In this document: positions 28,554 through 37,149 of the stretch, piece after piece
Numbering within the stretch: position 1 is the first letter of the stretch
Layout of the letters: every line of letters starts with the position of its first letter
Assembly: GCF_937926365.1 (NCBI RefSeq)
Contig: NZ_CALAOH010000116.1
Span: forward strand, 1 to 38,576
Reading direction: 5' to 3'
DNA: 38,576 nt
DNA from: an uncultured Azohydromonas sp.
Lineage (GTDB): Bacteria > Pseudomonadota > Gammaproteobacteria > Burkholderiales > Burkholderiaceae_C
Position numbers and translations under genes: made by a program
The notes under the pieces: generated by a model
Told to the model about the DNA's origin: nothing
What the model saw: only the letters and a program-made list of their open reading frames with translations
The model's database searches: none

Positions 28554-29065
28554 GGCGCGCCCTTTCGAAATGACGGCCGGTACCCGCCGTGGTGGCTGGG
28601 ACCAGCGGCCCGCGGACCGCCTTGCCGCCTTGCGGGCCGACGCCTGACAGGTGCGATCCACGATGCCAGCGGAAATTCAACCTGTCCAAGCCCGAAAAAT
28701 GGGGGGACCGATCAGGCTCGGCAATCCGGGCGCAGTTGCGGGCAGGGTTTTTCAGCGCGCCGGCGTGCCGGTTTGGAATTTCGAACAAATATCAAAAGGT
28801 TTGGGCGCGATACCGCGCCCGGCGCGACGCGGGCCCGGAGCTTCGCGGCCCAGCGCAAATAGCTGCGATGCCACACCAGGCCGGTTCATTGGAACCGGTT
28901 GGTTGACATAACTACTCTTGGGGTGGGTACGGCTTGTAGGCGCCCACCGGGCATGCCGCAGCGCGCATGACGCTGCGTACTCGCATGCCGGCCCGGAAGC
29001 GCGTGGCCGCGCGGGCCTTGGGCCGGGCGGGACGCCGGTGGCACCGACGCCCCGGGCCAGTCGGC
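28554..29065. other. 512-bp intergenic region, no gene supported
   Basis: Open frames on both strands give no recognisable protein. The segment from about 28660 to 28920 has mixed composition with AT-richer islands near 28675-28690 and 28775-28800, and a short hairpin CCGGTTC-ATTG-GAACCGG at 28881-28898 without a T-run. It should contain the promoter of the small membrane gene. No tRNA cloverleaf or terminator was found by eye. Confidence 0.4.
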
Positions 29066-29272
29066 TCAGGCGGCCGGCTTGTCGGGCGTGCGGTCACTCC
29101 ACAGCACGCCGCCGGACGCCCAGTTCTGGCGGGCCACGTCGAAGAACAGCACGTCCACGCTGTCCGGGCTGCTGCCCAGCACGCGCGCGCAGGCGGCGGT
29201 GATTTCCTGGGCCAGGGCAGCCTTCTGCTCTGGCGTGCGGCCTTCGAAGAGCTCGATGCGGATGGTCGGCAT
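29066..29272 (-). CDS. 4-oxalocrotonate tautomerase-like protein
   Basis: A 68-residue tautomerase of the 4-OT family. After removal of Met the chain starts PTIRIELFEGRTPEQKAALAQ, putting the catalytic proline at position 1; VDVLFFDVARQNWASGGVLW matches the second half of the fold. These enzymes interconvert keto and enol forms of unsaturated dicarboxylates as hexamers. The class II aldolase-like gene lies 71 bp upstream on the same strand, so both may serve one breakdown route. Substrate unknown. Confidence 0.9.
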   Translation of the reverse strand: MPTIRIELFEGRTPEQKAALAQEITAACARVLGSSPDSVDVLFFDVARQNWASGGVLWSDRTPDKPAA

Positions 29273-29343
29273 GGTTCTGTGTCCCTCGGGGTTCGGTGGT
29301 TTGAATCGAAAGTGGTCTGAAGCGCCCGGCGTGCGGGCGCGGC

Positions 29344-30102
29344 TCAGTCGCGGAAGCCCGGCGACAGCCGCTCGGCGCGGCGCAGCAGCGCGGGCCATTC
29401 GGCGTCGCCGTCCCATTCGCTGCCGTCGCCCACCCACTGGCGGTAGGTGCGTTCGGCCAGCGCCGGGCTGGCGACGAGAACCTGCCCGGCCGAGGCCGCC
29501 ATGGCCCGGAGCTGGGCCTGCGCGGCGCGTTCGAGCAGGTGCATGAGCAAGTAGGCCTCGGCCACGCTGCGCCCCACGGTGAGCGTGCCGTGATTGTCCA
29601 GGATCAGCCCGTCGAGCCCGCCCAGCGCCGCCACCATGCGCTGCTGCTCCTCGGCGCCCAGCGCCAGGCCCTCGTAACCATGGCGGCCCAGCCGGCCGTA
29701 CAGCCGCATGGCCCACTGCGAGGTCGGCTGCAGCCCGCCGGGCAGCATGGCCAGCGCCACGCCCCAGGGCGCGTGCAGGTGGACCACGCATTCCACGTCC
29801 GGCCGCGCCGCGTGCACCGCGCCGTGGATGGCGAAGCCGCTGGGGTTGACGCGGCGCCCGCTGCCGTCCACCACGCGCCCGTGCACGTCCACCTTCACCA
29901 GGCTGGAGGCCGTGACCTCCTCGAAGGCGAGCCCGAACTCGTTGAGCAGGTACACGCCGGGCTCGCCCGGCACCGCGGCGGAGAGATGGGTGTAGATGGT
30001 GTCGTCCCAGCCGGCCAGCGCGGCGAGGCGGTAGGCGGCGGCGAGGTCGATGCGCACCTCGCGCTCGGTGCGCGGGCGCCGGGATGGAGTGACAGCGGTC
30101 AT
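29344..30102 (-). CDS. Class II aldolase/adducin family protein
   Basis: A 252-residue protein with the class II aldolase fold. Metal ligands are seen as His108 and His110 (VVHLHAPWG) and His171 (LDNHGTLTVG). The region before them reads NPSGFAIHGAVHAARPDVE, as in the adducin-like branch, and lacks the acidic residue used by true fuculose/rhamnulose aldolases, so it may not be a sugar-phosphate aldolase. The start ATG 30102 overlaps the stop of the upstream methyltransferase gene (ATGA), which indicates translational coupling. The 4-OT gene follows. Likely role: processing of a small keto or hydroxy acid, substrate unknown. Confidence 0.88.
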   Translation of the reverse strand: MTAVTPSRRPRTEREVRIDLAAAYRLAALAGWDDTIYTHLSAAVPGEPGVYLLNEFGLAFEEVTASSLVKVDVHGRVVDGSGRRVNPSGFAIHGAVHAARPDVECVVHLHAPWGVALAMLPGGLQPTSQWAMRLYGRLGRHGYEGLALGAEEQQRMVAALGGLDGLILDNHGTLTVGRSVAEAYLLMHLLERAAQAQLRAMAASAGQVLVASPALAERTYRQWVGDGSEWDGDAEWPALLRRAERLSPGFRD

Positions 30103-31064
30103 GGCTTGATGAACTTGAGCACGAACTCGTCCTTGGGCTGCAGCGGGATGGGCGTGTTGCGGTCGCGCGGGTCGTTGGGGTTGCGCAGGAAATCACCCGT
30201 CGCGGCGAGCCGGAAGCCGGCGGCCTCGACCTCGCTGCGCAGGAAGGCTTCCTCGACGCGGTGAAGGGTACCGGACTCGGAGATGCCGGTCCCGGGCCGC
30301 CCGGCGTGGTCGGCGATGACGTACATGCCGCCGGGCTTGAGCGCGCGGTAGATGGCGCTGTTCATGCGCGCGCGGTCCACGCCCAGGAAACCCAGGTCGT
30401 GGTAGTTGAACATCAGCGTCACCAAGTCCAGCCGGCCCTCGGCCAGCTCGGCCGGCACCGGGTCCTCGAAGTTGCGCACCAGCGGGACGATGGGCGCGGA
30501 AGGCACGCCCGCCTCCTGCAGCCGACGCGCGCGCTCGGCCAGCGCCGCGGGCGACGGCGGACGCGGCGCCGTCATGGCGGGTGGCGTGCCCTCGCCGCCG
30601 AGCGCTGGCGCGGGGGCCGTGGCCGGGACGGTGCCGCCCTCGGACGCCGGCGGGGGCTGCCGGGACGGGTTGCGCGGGGCGCTGTGCCCATAGACGCGGC
30701 CGGTGGGGCCGATGGCCCGGGCCAGCAGCTCGGTCGTGTAGCCCCCCGCGGCGCTGAGGTCCAGCGCCACCATGCCCGGGCGCGGGCCGATGAAGGCCAG
30801 CATCTCCGCGGGCTTGCGGCGCAGGTCGTTGCTGCGGTCAGCGGCACTGCGATCGGGCGTGGACAGGATCGCGGCGATGCGTTCGGCCGACAGCGGCGCA
30901 TCCGGTGCCGTAGCCGCCGCTGCCGCGGGTCCCGGCGCCGCGCCGTGTCCGGCCGGGGCACCGGGCCCTTGCGCGCAAGCGGCCAGCAGGGCCGCCAGGC
31001 CACACGGCAGCGCCAGGGACTTCATGGGCGTCATGGCCCGCGCGGGCCGAGGTCTTGCTTGCAT
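30099..31064 (-). CDS. Predicted SAM-dependent methyltransferase with lipoprotein signal
   Basis: A 321-residue protein of the COG4798-like methyltransferase group. ATG 31064 is supported by AAGGAGA six bases upstream. Residues 1-30 end in LLAAC, a lipobox, so the protein is predicted to be exported and lipidated, unusual for an enzyme that needs cytoplasmic SAM. The fold is seen as LDLSAAGGYTTELLARAIG (101-119), LDLVTLMFNYHDLG, ALKPGGMYVIADHAGRPGTG and LRNPNDPRDRN. Between strands 1 and 2 lies a Pro/Ala-rich insert (about 129-172) with PPPAS and PAPAL runs. It overlaps the aldolase-like gene by 4 bp. Function unknown. Confidence 0.83.
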   Translation of the reverse strand: MQARPRPARAMTPMKSLALPCGLAALLAACAQGPGAPAGHGAAPGPAAAAATAPDAPLSAERIAAILSTPDRSAADRSNDLRRKPAEMLAFIGPRPGMVALDLSAAGGYTTELLARAIGPTGRVYGHSAPRNPSRQPPPASEGGTVPATAPAPALGGEGTPPAMTAPRPPSPAALAERARRLQEAGVPSAPIVPLVRNFEDPVPAELAEGRLDLVTLMFNYHDLGFLGVDRARMNSAIYRALKPGGMYVIADHAGRPGTGISESGTLHRVEEAFLRSEVEAAGFRLAATGDFLRNPNDPRDRNTPIPLQPKDEFVLKFIKP

Positions 31065-31217
31065 CGTGGTCTCCTTGCGCGGACCGCCAGGTGCGGCGGG
31101 CCGACCAGACGCTCATGTTGCCGCCGGCCCGGGCCTCGCGCGCGGTCGTCGTTGCCGGCGCAACGCAGGATGCCCACGCCAGCCCACGGAGCGGGCCGGC
31201 ACGGCTGCGCACGCGGC

Positions 31218-31538
31218 TCACTTGTCGGTCATCGCCTTGATGGCCTGCTTGTCGCCCTCGTGGATCTGCTTGGCCTCGGCCTTCTGCGCCTTGCGCAGGG
31301 CCTTCGCCTCCTTCTTGCAGGCGCGCTCGGCGCTGCCGTCTGCCGTGATCTCGCAATCGGCCTTGTTCAACTCGTGGTTGGCATCGGCGAGGTCCTTGCG
31401 GGCCTCGTACTCGGCCTTGGACTGTGTGTTCAGGTCCTTGGCCTCCTGCTTGTTGATCACCGGCTGCTCCTGTGCCAGGACCGGCAGGCCCTGGCTGGCA
31501 AGGGTGACGGCAATCAGGGCGGCAAAGATGGTTTTCAT
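31218..31538 (-). CDS. Small secreted Lys/Ala-rich protein, unknown
   Basis: A 106-residue protein with a clean signal peptide (MKTIFAALIAVTLASQGLPV, cleavage near VLAQ). The mature part is highly charged and probably one long helix (KQEAKDLNTQSKAEYEARKD; KKEAKALRKAQKAEAKQI) with two cysteines that may form a disulfide. I do not recognise a family. It is 153 bp upstream of the methyltransferase gene on the same strand; the gap contains that gene's ribosome-binding site. Confidence 0.7.
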   Translation of the reverse strand: MKTIFAALIAVTLASQGLPVLAQEQPVINKQEAKDLNTQSKAEYEARKDLADANHELNKADCEITADGSAERACKKEAKALRKAQKAEAKQIHEGDKQAIKAMTDK

Positions 31539-32000
31539 GGGAAAAGATCGCAAACGTTGCACACCAAGGGGCTTTGGCAAGCCATGTGCCGCGCGGCGTG
31601 GATTCAGCGCACATTTTCTGAAATGACAAATATCAAGAACGCCAGCGCAGTCGCGCAATCAAGGTTTCGATAAGTAACCAGGAAAATTGGTAAATTTCCT
31701 AACCGTGGGGGCCATGCCTTTGTACGGAAATAAAGATGCAATTTTTGAGAATGAGCCGGCACCGCTCCACTGGCGGGTGATCGGTCGCCCCCACCCGGAT
31801 TGGGCCTATTTTTCCTTCGCTACTGACAATCCGGTAGCGCCTTACTTCAGCCGATTTGAAGACGGTATCAACATAGTTTTGAGGTTGACACGCCTGGCAT
31901 TAAGGCAGTCAATCGTGCCCGCCCGTAGGGGTCCGGCACTGCCGGGGTCCATTCAATCGAAGTGGCAGGGATGCGGCGCAATTGCAAGCGAGGAGACGTC
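31539..32000. other. AT-richer intergenic region with an inverted repeat
   Basis: The stretch from about 31620 to 31900 is the most AT-rich part of the window and contains no gene I trust; the open frame beginning at 31687 does not look like a protein. An inverted repeat AGGAAAATT/AAATTTCCT (one mismatch) spans 31680-31700. TTGACA at 31885-31890 could be a -35 element for the gene at 32001, but no good -10 partner was seen. AGGAGA precedes the start at 32001. Confidence 0.5.
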
Positions 32001-32888
32001 ATGTCCATTTTCAATTTCGAATTCCCGACCACAGCGGGCTCGTTCATGCGGGGGGCTGTCACGGCGGCGGCCTTCGCGGCGGTGGGATTGGCCGGTGCGC
32101 TGGCGACCACGCCGGCCTGGGCCGAGTTGGGCGAACAGTCGGCGGGCAGCACCAGCGCCTTGCCCGAGAGCGCCAACGTGTTCTACGTCTATCCCGGCCG
32201 GCCGCGGGTCTGGCTGTCCAACCACGGCAACCTGCTGCGTTTCGAGGGGCCGTCCGGTTACGACCACGTCGGCGTGGGCCAGCTCAGCGAAGGTTATGTG
32301 CTTTGCTACACCGGTTTCGGCAGCCAGCGCCGGGCTTGGGACACGGGTTCGTCCGAATCCGGTTTCGGCCCCTCGGTGGCGAGTTGCTCCGGCAATAGCT
32401 GCACCATCACCCGCAATACCTCCGATGGCTGGCTGCGCCTGCGCCAGGTGATCACGAAGGTCGATACCGAAAGGGCCCTCACCGTCGAAATGACACTGAG
32501 CCGAATTGGCGGCCCGGCCCTCTCCGGGGTGGTATTGCGGCGCCAGGTGGACCTGGACGTCGATGCGGGCGGGAGTTTGGGCTCGGGAAATACGGTCAGC
32601 TGGTTCGCCGCCACGGAGCGTGAATCGGTGTGGGCCTGGAATTCCGCCACCGACACCAACAACGAGGGCCACGCGGTAATGCTGCGCCAGATCCTGCGCA
32701 CGCCCGCCTCCGTGCCCTATTCCGCCAAGGTGACCGAGCGCATTCTCGACAACAGATGCAGCCCGCCCAATTTGGCGGCCGGCGGTCCACTCCAGGGCGA
32801 CTACGGTGCCACGATCCAATACAACGTGGGCAGCCTGGGCCAACAGGGCCAGACCTTCATGGGCCGGGTCCAGTACCAGCGCAACTGA
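32001..32888 (+). CDS. Secreted protein of unknown function
   Basis: A 295-residue exported protein. ATG 32001 follows AGGAGACGTC. The N-terminus has an extended signal peptide (hydrophobic stretch about 18-36, cleavage near TPAWAE). The mature part is beta-rich with many Ser/Gly/Thr residues (SNHGNLLRFEGPSGYDHVGV, YVLCYTGFGSQRRAWD, TVSWFAATERESVWAWN) and four cysteines, two close together (ASCSGNSCTITR). I do not recognise a family; lectin-like or surface-associated folds are possible. It follows the AT-rich region and stands alone. Confidence 0.8.
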   Translation: MSIFNFEFPTTAGSFMRGAVTAAAFAAVGLAGALATTPAWAELGEQSAGSTSALPESANVFYVYPGRPRVWLSNHGNLLRFEGPSGYDHVGVGQLSEGYVLCYTGFGSQRRAWDTGSSESGFGPSVASCSGNSCTITRNTSDGWLRLRQVITKVDTERALTVEMTLSRIGGPALSGVVLRRQVDLDVDAGGSLGSGNTVSWFAATERESVWAWNSATDTNNEGHAVMLRQILRTPASVPYSAKVTERILDNRCSPPNLAAGGPLQGDYGATIQYNVGSLGQQGQTFMGRVQYQRN

Positions 32889-33195
32889 TCACAAGCCTGA
32901 GGCGCGTGGAGGGAGACAACGGTCCCGGCGGTGGAGTCCACTGCCGGGCCCCTCGCGTTTTCCCTGCTGAATCGAACACACGGGGCTGAGACGCTTCTCA
33001 AAACAACATACGCGATTTAGTTGCCCACTTTGGCGCTACGAGGCGCGCTTTCTCATGACGTTGCCGGGCCCGGCCCGTGCGAGGGGAAGCAAGGGTCGAA
33101 ACAAGCGAATCAGGAAAAACACCCGCTGCAAGTCCTCTCATCCGGTTCAGGAGTCAGTCCATCAGACCGGATGAGCCGTGTATGTGTCGCGTCGC
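32889..33195. other. Intergenic region with a 10-bp inverted repeat
   Basis: There is no gene in these 307 bases. CTCATCCGGT (33137-33146) and ACCGGATGAG (33166-33175) are perfect complements around a 19-base spacer. It lies between the ends of two convergent genes but has no T-run, so it is not a clear terminator. Nothing else was found. Confidence 0.5.
33137..33175. repeat. 10-bp perfect inverted repeat
   Basis: The arms are CTCATCCGGT and ACCGGATGAG, with a 19-base spacer. It may act as a weak bidirectional transcription block between the convergent genes at 32001 and 33196, but no T-run supports this. Confidence 0.6.
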
Positions 33196-33831
33196 TCAGA
33201 TTTCGACCACGACGGGGAATTCGCAGCGCAGCCCGTCCGGGCCGGCTTCGAAGGGCCGGGTGACCGCGGCGCGATCAGCGGCCGACAGGCGGCGCCAGAT
33301 CGCGTCGCGCGCGTTGCCCGGGTCGCCTTCGACGTAGAGCTGCGTGGTCAGGACTTCGCGCTCACCCACGCGCACCTTGAAGTGGATATGCGGCGTGCGC
33401 CCGGTGTACGGCACGGGCCGGATGGTGCGGAAGCGATAGCGCCCGTCCGCATCGGTGAGCACGCGCCCGAAACCCTGGAAAGCTGGATCGGCACGCCCGC
33501 CGTCGCCCGGGTGGTGGTAGTGGCCCTGGCCGTCGCACTGCCAGATCTCCACCACCGCCCCCGCCAGCGCGGTGCCCGCCGTGTCGGTGACGCTGCCCTG
33601 CACCCAGCAGGGCTGGCCCTCGGCGTAGCGCAGCGGTCCGTGCGCCAGCAGGTCGAAGTCGGTGTCCTCGTTCAGGCGCACCGGATAGAACGGGCCCTCG
33701 GTCTGCGCCGGCGTGGGCCGCAAGCCCGGCGCGGCCCGGCTCTCGGCCAGCAGCGGCCACAGGGCCAGGCCCGTGGCGAGGCGGGACAGCCACCGGCGGC
33801 GCGAGCGGCGCGAAATGGCAGGGCGTTTCAT
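33196..33831 (-). CDS. Secreted intradiol ring-cleavage dioxygenase family protein
   Basis: A 211-residue protein related to protocatechuate 3,4-dioxygenase. QTEGPFYPVRLNEDTD (43-58) and VEIWQCDGQGHYHHPGD are family signatures. Predicted non-heme Fe(III) ligands are Tyr105, Tyr142, His148 and His150 (YTGRTPHIHF). The N-terminus is very Arg-rich followed by a hydrophobic run (RRRWLSRLATGLALWPLLAE), consistent with export, possibly by the Tat route. Exported intradiol dioxygenases are known but their substrates are poorly defined. GGAGGA precedes ATG 33831. It is divergent from the phosphatase gene. Confidence 0.9.
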   Translation of the reverse strand: MKRPAISRRSRRRWLSRLATGLALWPLLAESRAAPGLRPTPAQTEGPFYPVRLNEDTDFDLLAHGPLRYAEGQPCWVQGSVTDTAGTALAGAVVEIWQCDGQGHYHHPGDGGRADPAFQGFGRVLTDADGRYRFRTIRPVPYTGRTPHIHFKVRVGEREVLTTQLYVEGDPGNARDAIWRRLSAADRAAVTRPFEAGPDGLRCEFPVVVEI

Positions 33832-34023
33832 GGGCGGGTCCTCCAGCGGCAGTCAGCAAGGCGTCACGGCACGCCGCCACAGTCTGGCCCCGCCGAATGG
33901 ACGGCAGGGCGTGCCCGCGCGCGGCGCGCACCACGGTGCCGCGCCGGCGCGGGCCAGGCCCGTTGCAGCGGCAACCGACAATGTCAGCTTTGAGCATCAC
34001 CGCTTTTCGGAGGGAGTTTTTTC

Positions 34024-35094
34024 ATGCACGGCGCGCTGCCCGACACCCCGCTGGACATCGTGGGCGACGTCCACGGGGAGCACGAAGCGCTGCAGTCGCT
34101 GCTGGCCGCGCTGGGCTATGACGAGCAAGGCCGCCACCCGCAGGGGCGCCGCCTCGTGTTCGTGGGCGACCTGTGCGACCGCGGCCCGGACAGCCCCGGC
34201 GTGATCGCGCGCGTGCGCGTCCTGGTGGACCGGGGCCGTGCCCAGGCGGTGCTGGGCAACCACGAGCTCAACCTGCTGCGCGGGCAGCGCAAGCAGGGCA
34301 GCGACTGGTTCTGGAACGAGGGCGCGCACCGCGATGCCCGCTTCGCGCCCTTCGCCGCGCTGCGCAGCGAGGCCGAGCGCGCCGAGGTGCTGGCCTTCTT
34401 CGAAACGCTGCCGCTGACGCTGGAGCGCGCCGACCTGCGCGTGGTGCATGCCGCATGGCATGCGCCCGCGCTGGCGCGGCTGGCCCAGCCGCACCCGCAC
34501 GCGTCGCTGGCCGAACTGTTCGAACGGCTGGACGACGAGGCCGACGTGGCGCTGATCGCCCAGGGCTGGCGCGCCCGCGCGCGCGCCGAGAAGGCGCCCT
34601 GGCGCCACCACCTGGGCGACGCGGCGGCGCCGGTGCCGATGCTGGAAGCCGTGGCGCGTTGCGACGAGGCGCGCCAGGCGCTCAACCCGCTACGGGCGCT
34701 GACACTGGGACTGGAACGCCGCGCCCGGGCCCCCTTTTTCCACAACGGCCAGTGGCGCTTCACCGAGCGCGTGCCCTGGTGGGACGGCTACGGCGAGGAC
34801 ACGCCGGTGGTGGTGGGCCATTTCTGGCGCCACATCCCGCCGCTGCAGCGCGCGCACCTGGGCCGCGGCGGGCCGGACCTGTTCGCCGGCGTGCCGCACC
34901 TGGACTGGCTCGGTCCGCGCGGCAATGTCTTCTGCGTGGACTACTCGGTGGGCGGGCGCTGGATGGAGCGGCGCGGCGAGGTCACCCCCGGCAGCACCCG
35001 GCTGGCGGCGCTGCGCTGGCCCGAGCGCAGCCTGGTCCTCGACAACGGGCAAACCGTCCACACCACGGGTTTCCAGGCCACGGCGCGGGTTTGA
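34024..35094 (+). CDS. Calcineurin-like metallophosphatase
   Basis: A 356-residue metallophosphoesterase. The metal-binding blocks are seen in order: DIVGDVHGEHEAL (11-23), FVGDLCDRGPDSPG, LGNHELNLLRGQR, and a late GHFWRHIPP block with VFCVDYSVGGRW. This layout matches serine/threonine- or dinucleoside-polyphosphate phosphatases of the PrpE/ApaH-like branch. ATG 34024 lies in TTTTTTCATG after GGAGGGAG. The substrate cannot be read from sequence. Its stop is 1 bp from the stop of the convergent DUF2242 gene. Confidence 0.9.
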   Translation: MHGALPDTPLDIVGDVHGEHEALQSLLAALGYDEQGRHPQGRRLVFVGDLCDRGPDSPGVIARVRVLVDRGRAQAVLGNHELNLLRGQRKQGSDWFWNEGAHRDARFAPFAALRSEAERAEVLAFFETLPLTLERADLRVVHAAWHAPALARLAQPHPHASLAELFERLDDEADVALIAQGWRARARAEKAPWRHHLGDAAAPVPMLEAVARCDEARQALNPLRALTLGLERRARAPFFHNGQWRFTERVPWWDGYGEDTPVVVGHFWRHIPPLQRAHLGRGGPDLFAGVPHLDWLGPRGNVFCVDYSVGGRWMERRGEVTPGSTRLAALRWPERSLVLDNGQTVHTTGFQATARV

Positions 35095-35095
35095 C

Positions 35096-35701
35096 TCAAA
35101 ACTCGGAAAACGGCAGCAACCCCGATCCCGGCTGGTCGCTGGGGAGTTTGCTCGGGGTATGCAGATAACGGTCCAGGATTTCAAAGAACCGGTCGTAGAA
35201 ACGCGGCACGGTGACGGTTTCGCTGGCCACCTTCACCATGGAATCGGTGCCGGTAGAAAAAGGCAGCGACAGCGAGCCCAGCGCGCCCACGCCCACGCTG
35301 GCTGAATTGCTGCTTTTCTTGAGCTCGTAATGCTCCTGCACGGCGCTGACAAACACCGTGGCGCGCCGCTCCTCGTCCGGCCGGGCCGCCGCGGTGCAGA
35401 CCACGCGGATTTCCATCTCCACGTGCTGGCCGTCGGTCATCTGGAAATTCTTGCGGCCACGCATTTCCGTGTTTTGCACCGTGCTCACCAGATAACCCTG
35501 GCTCAGCAGCGCCTGCCGTGCCGCCTCGCAAGCCTCGGGCGGCTCCAGCGCCACCGTGCGCGAGAAACGGTCCGTCGCATCGAAATTCTCCACCGGCCGC
35601 CCCGGGGTGGGCGCTTGCAGGGAACTGCAGCCCCAAAGCTGCAGCAGCAATATGGCGGAAACACAGGAGCGGAGCACCGGGAATTTGCAGGACAAGCTCA
35701 T
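35096..35701 (-). CDS. DUF2242 lipoprotein
   Basis: A 201-residue lipoprotein. ATG 35701 starts MSLSCKFPVLRSC, with the lipobox LWGCSS giving the lipidated Cys at about residue 25. The mature protein has ACEAARQALLSQGYLVSTVQ, EIRVVCTAAARPDEERRATVFV and KKSSNSASVGVGALGSLSLP, all typical of DUF2242. Function unknown; members are envelope lipoproteins of beta- and gammaproteobacteria. It is divergent from the symporter gene. Confidence 0.88.
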   Translation of the reverse strand: MSLSCKFPVLRSCVSAILLLQLWGCSSLQAPTPGRPVENFDATDRFSRTVALEPPEACEAARQALLSQGYLVSTVQNTEMRGRKNFQMTDGQHVEMEIRVVCTAAARPDEERRATVFVSAVQEHYELKKSSNSASVGVGALGSLSLPFSTGTDSMVKVASETVTVPRFYDRFFEILDRYLHTPSKLPSDQPGSGLLPFSEF

Positions 35702-35841
35702 GGATGGATTATCCCGAAGCTTCGATAACCCATCCCGCCGCGCCTGGGTCCGGCCTTTGCCGTCCCCCCGCACATCCTCCGGGCCAGGCCCCGGGCCGCG
35801 CGCGCCATGGAGCGCCGGTGACTGCCACGACAGGAGATCGC

Positions 35842-37149
35842 ATGAAGCTCAAGCTGACCACCTGGATCCTCATCGGCATGGGCGCCGGCATCGCGGTGGG
35901 CTACTACTGCCACGCGCGCTTCCCGGACGCGCAGGAGGCCAAGGCCGTCGCCGGCTACTTCTCGATCATCACGGACCTGTTCCTGCGGCTGATCAAGATG
36001 ATCGTGGCGCCGCTGGTGCTGTCCACGCTGGTGGTGGGCGTGGCCAAGATGGGCAACCTCGGCGACGTCGGCCGCATCGGCGCCAAGACGCTGGGCTGGT
36101 TCTTCGGCGCCTCGTTCGTCTCGCTGGCGCTGGGCGCGGTGCTGGCGAACTGGTGGCAGCCCGGCGTGGGCCTGAACCTGCCGCTGCCCGATGCCTCGGC
36201 CTCCTCGGGCCTGAAAACCAGTTCGCTGTCGCTCAAGGAGTTCGTCACGCACCTGGTGCCGCGGAGCATCTTCGAGGCGCTGGCGAACAACGAGATCCTG
36301 CAGATCGTGGTCTTCGCCGGCTTCTTCAGCATCGCCATCGCTTCCATCGGCCAACCCGCCGAGGGCGTGGTGCAGTTCCTGGACCAGGTCGCGCACATCA
36401 TGCTCAAGGTCACGGGCTACGTGATGAACCTCGCGCCGCTGGCGGTGTTCGCCGCCATGGCCAGCATCATCACGACGCAAGGCCTGGGCGTGCTGGTGAC
36501 CTACGGCACCTTCATGGGCGAGTTCTACCTGGGGCTGCTGCTGCTGTGGGCGCTGCTCGCGGCCGCGGGGCTGCTGGTGATCGGCCCGCGCGTGCTCAAC
36601 CTGCTCAAGCTGCTGCGCGCGCCGATGCTGCTGGCCTTCAGCACCGCCAGCAGCGAGGCGGCCTACCCGAAGACGCTGGAGCAGCTGGAACGCTTCGGCG
36701 TGCCCAACAAGATCGGCAGCTTCGTGCTGCCCATGGGCTACTCCTTCAACCTCGACGGCTCGATGATGTATTGCACCTTCGCCTCGCTCTTCATCGCGCA
36801 GGCCTACGGCATCGAGCTGTCGGTGGGGCAGCAGCTCACGATGCTGATGATCCTGATGCTCACCAGCAAGGGCATGGCCGGCGTGCCGCGCGCCTCGCTG
36901 GTGGTCATCGCCGCCACGCTGTCGCAGTTCAACGTGCCCGAGGCCGGGCTGCTGCTGATCATGGGCGTGGACCAGTTCCTGGACATGGGCCGCAGCGTGA
37001 CCAACGTGGTGGGCAACGGCATCGCCACCTCGGTGGTGGCCAAGTGGGAGGGCGAGCTGGGCGCCGAGCGCTCCGAGGAGGTGCCCGCCGAGGCGCTGCT
37101 CGACGCCGAGACGCAACCCGCGGACGGCAACGCGCGGCAGGTGGCGTGA
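35842..37149 (+). CDS. Dicarboxylate/amino acid:cation symporter (DAACS, DctA/GltP type)
   Basis: A 435-residue inner-membrane transporter. ATG 35842 follows CAGGAGATCGC. The re-entrant loop HP1 is FSTASSEAAYP (266-276), helix 7 has SFNLDGSMMY (301-310), HP2 has SKGMAGVPRAS (342-352), and helix 8 has DMGRSVTNVVGNGIATSVVAKWEGEL-type sequence from residue 381. The GNGIAT ending, with Asn in place of the second Asp of archaeal homologs, is shared with DctA. Substrate is a C4-dicarboxylate or acidic amino acid. Its stop overlaps the start of a GltI-like binding protein by 1 bp. Confidence 0.92.
   Translation: MKLKLTTWILIGMGAGIAVGYYCHARFPDAQEAKAVAGYFSIITDLFLRLIKMIVAPLVLSTLVVGVAKMGNLGDVGRIGAKTLGWFFGASFVSLALGAVLANWWQPGVGLNLPLPDASASSGLKTSSLSLKEFVTHLVPRSIFEALANNEILQIVVFAGFFSIAIASIGQPAEGVVQFLDQVAHIMLKVTGYVMNLAPLAVFAAMASIITTQGLGVLVTYGTFMGEFYLGLLLLWALLAAAGLLVIGPRVLNLLKLLRAPMLLAFSTASSEAAYPKTLEQLERFGVPNKIGSFVLPMGYSFNLDGSMMYCTFASLFIAQAYGIELSVGQQLTMLMILMLTSKGMAGVPRASLVVIAATLSQFNVPEAGLLLIMGVDQFLDMGRSVTNVVGNGIATSVVAKWEGELGAERSEEVPAEALLDAETQPADGNARQVA

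Noticed and set aside
28881..28898. Hairpin CCGGTTC-ATTG-GAACCGG as a terminator
   Set aside because: No T-run follows and no gene ends nearby on either strand.
31687..32451. Open frame starting in the AT-rich island
   Set aside because: It runs into the out-of-frame region of the secreted protein gene at 32001 and has no plausible start signal or motif.
36985..37050. Asn in place of the second Asp in helix 8 of the symporter as a lost sodium site
   Set aside because: The same GNGxAT ending occurs in functional DctA proteins, so it is normal for this branch.
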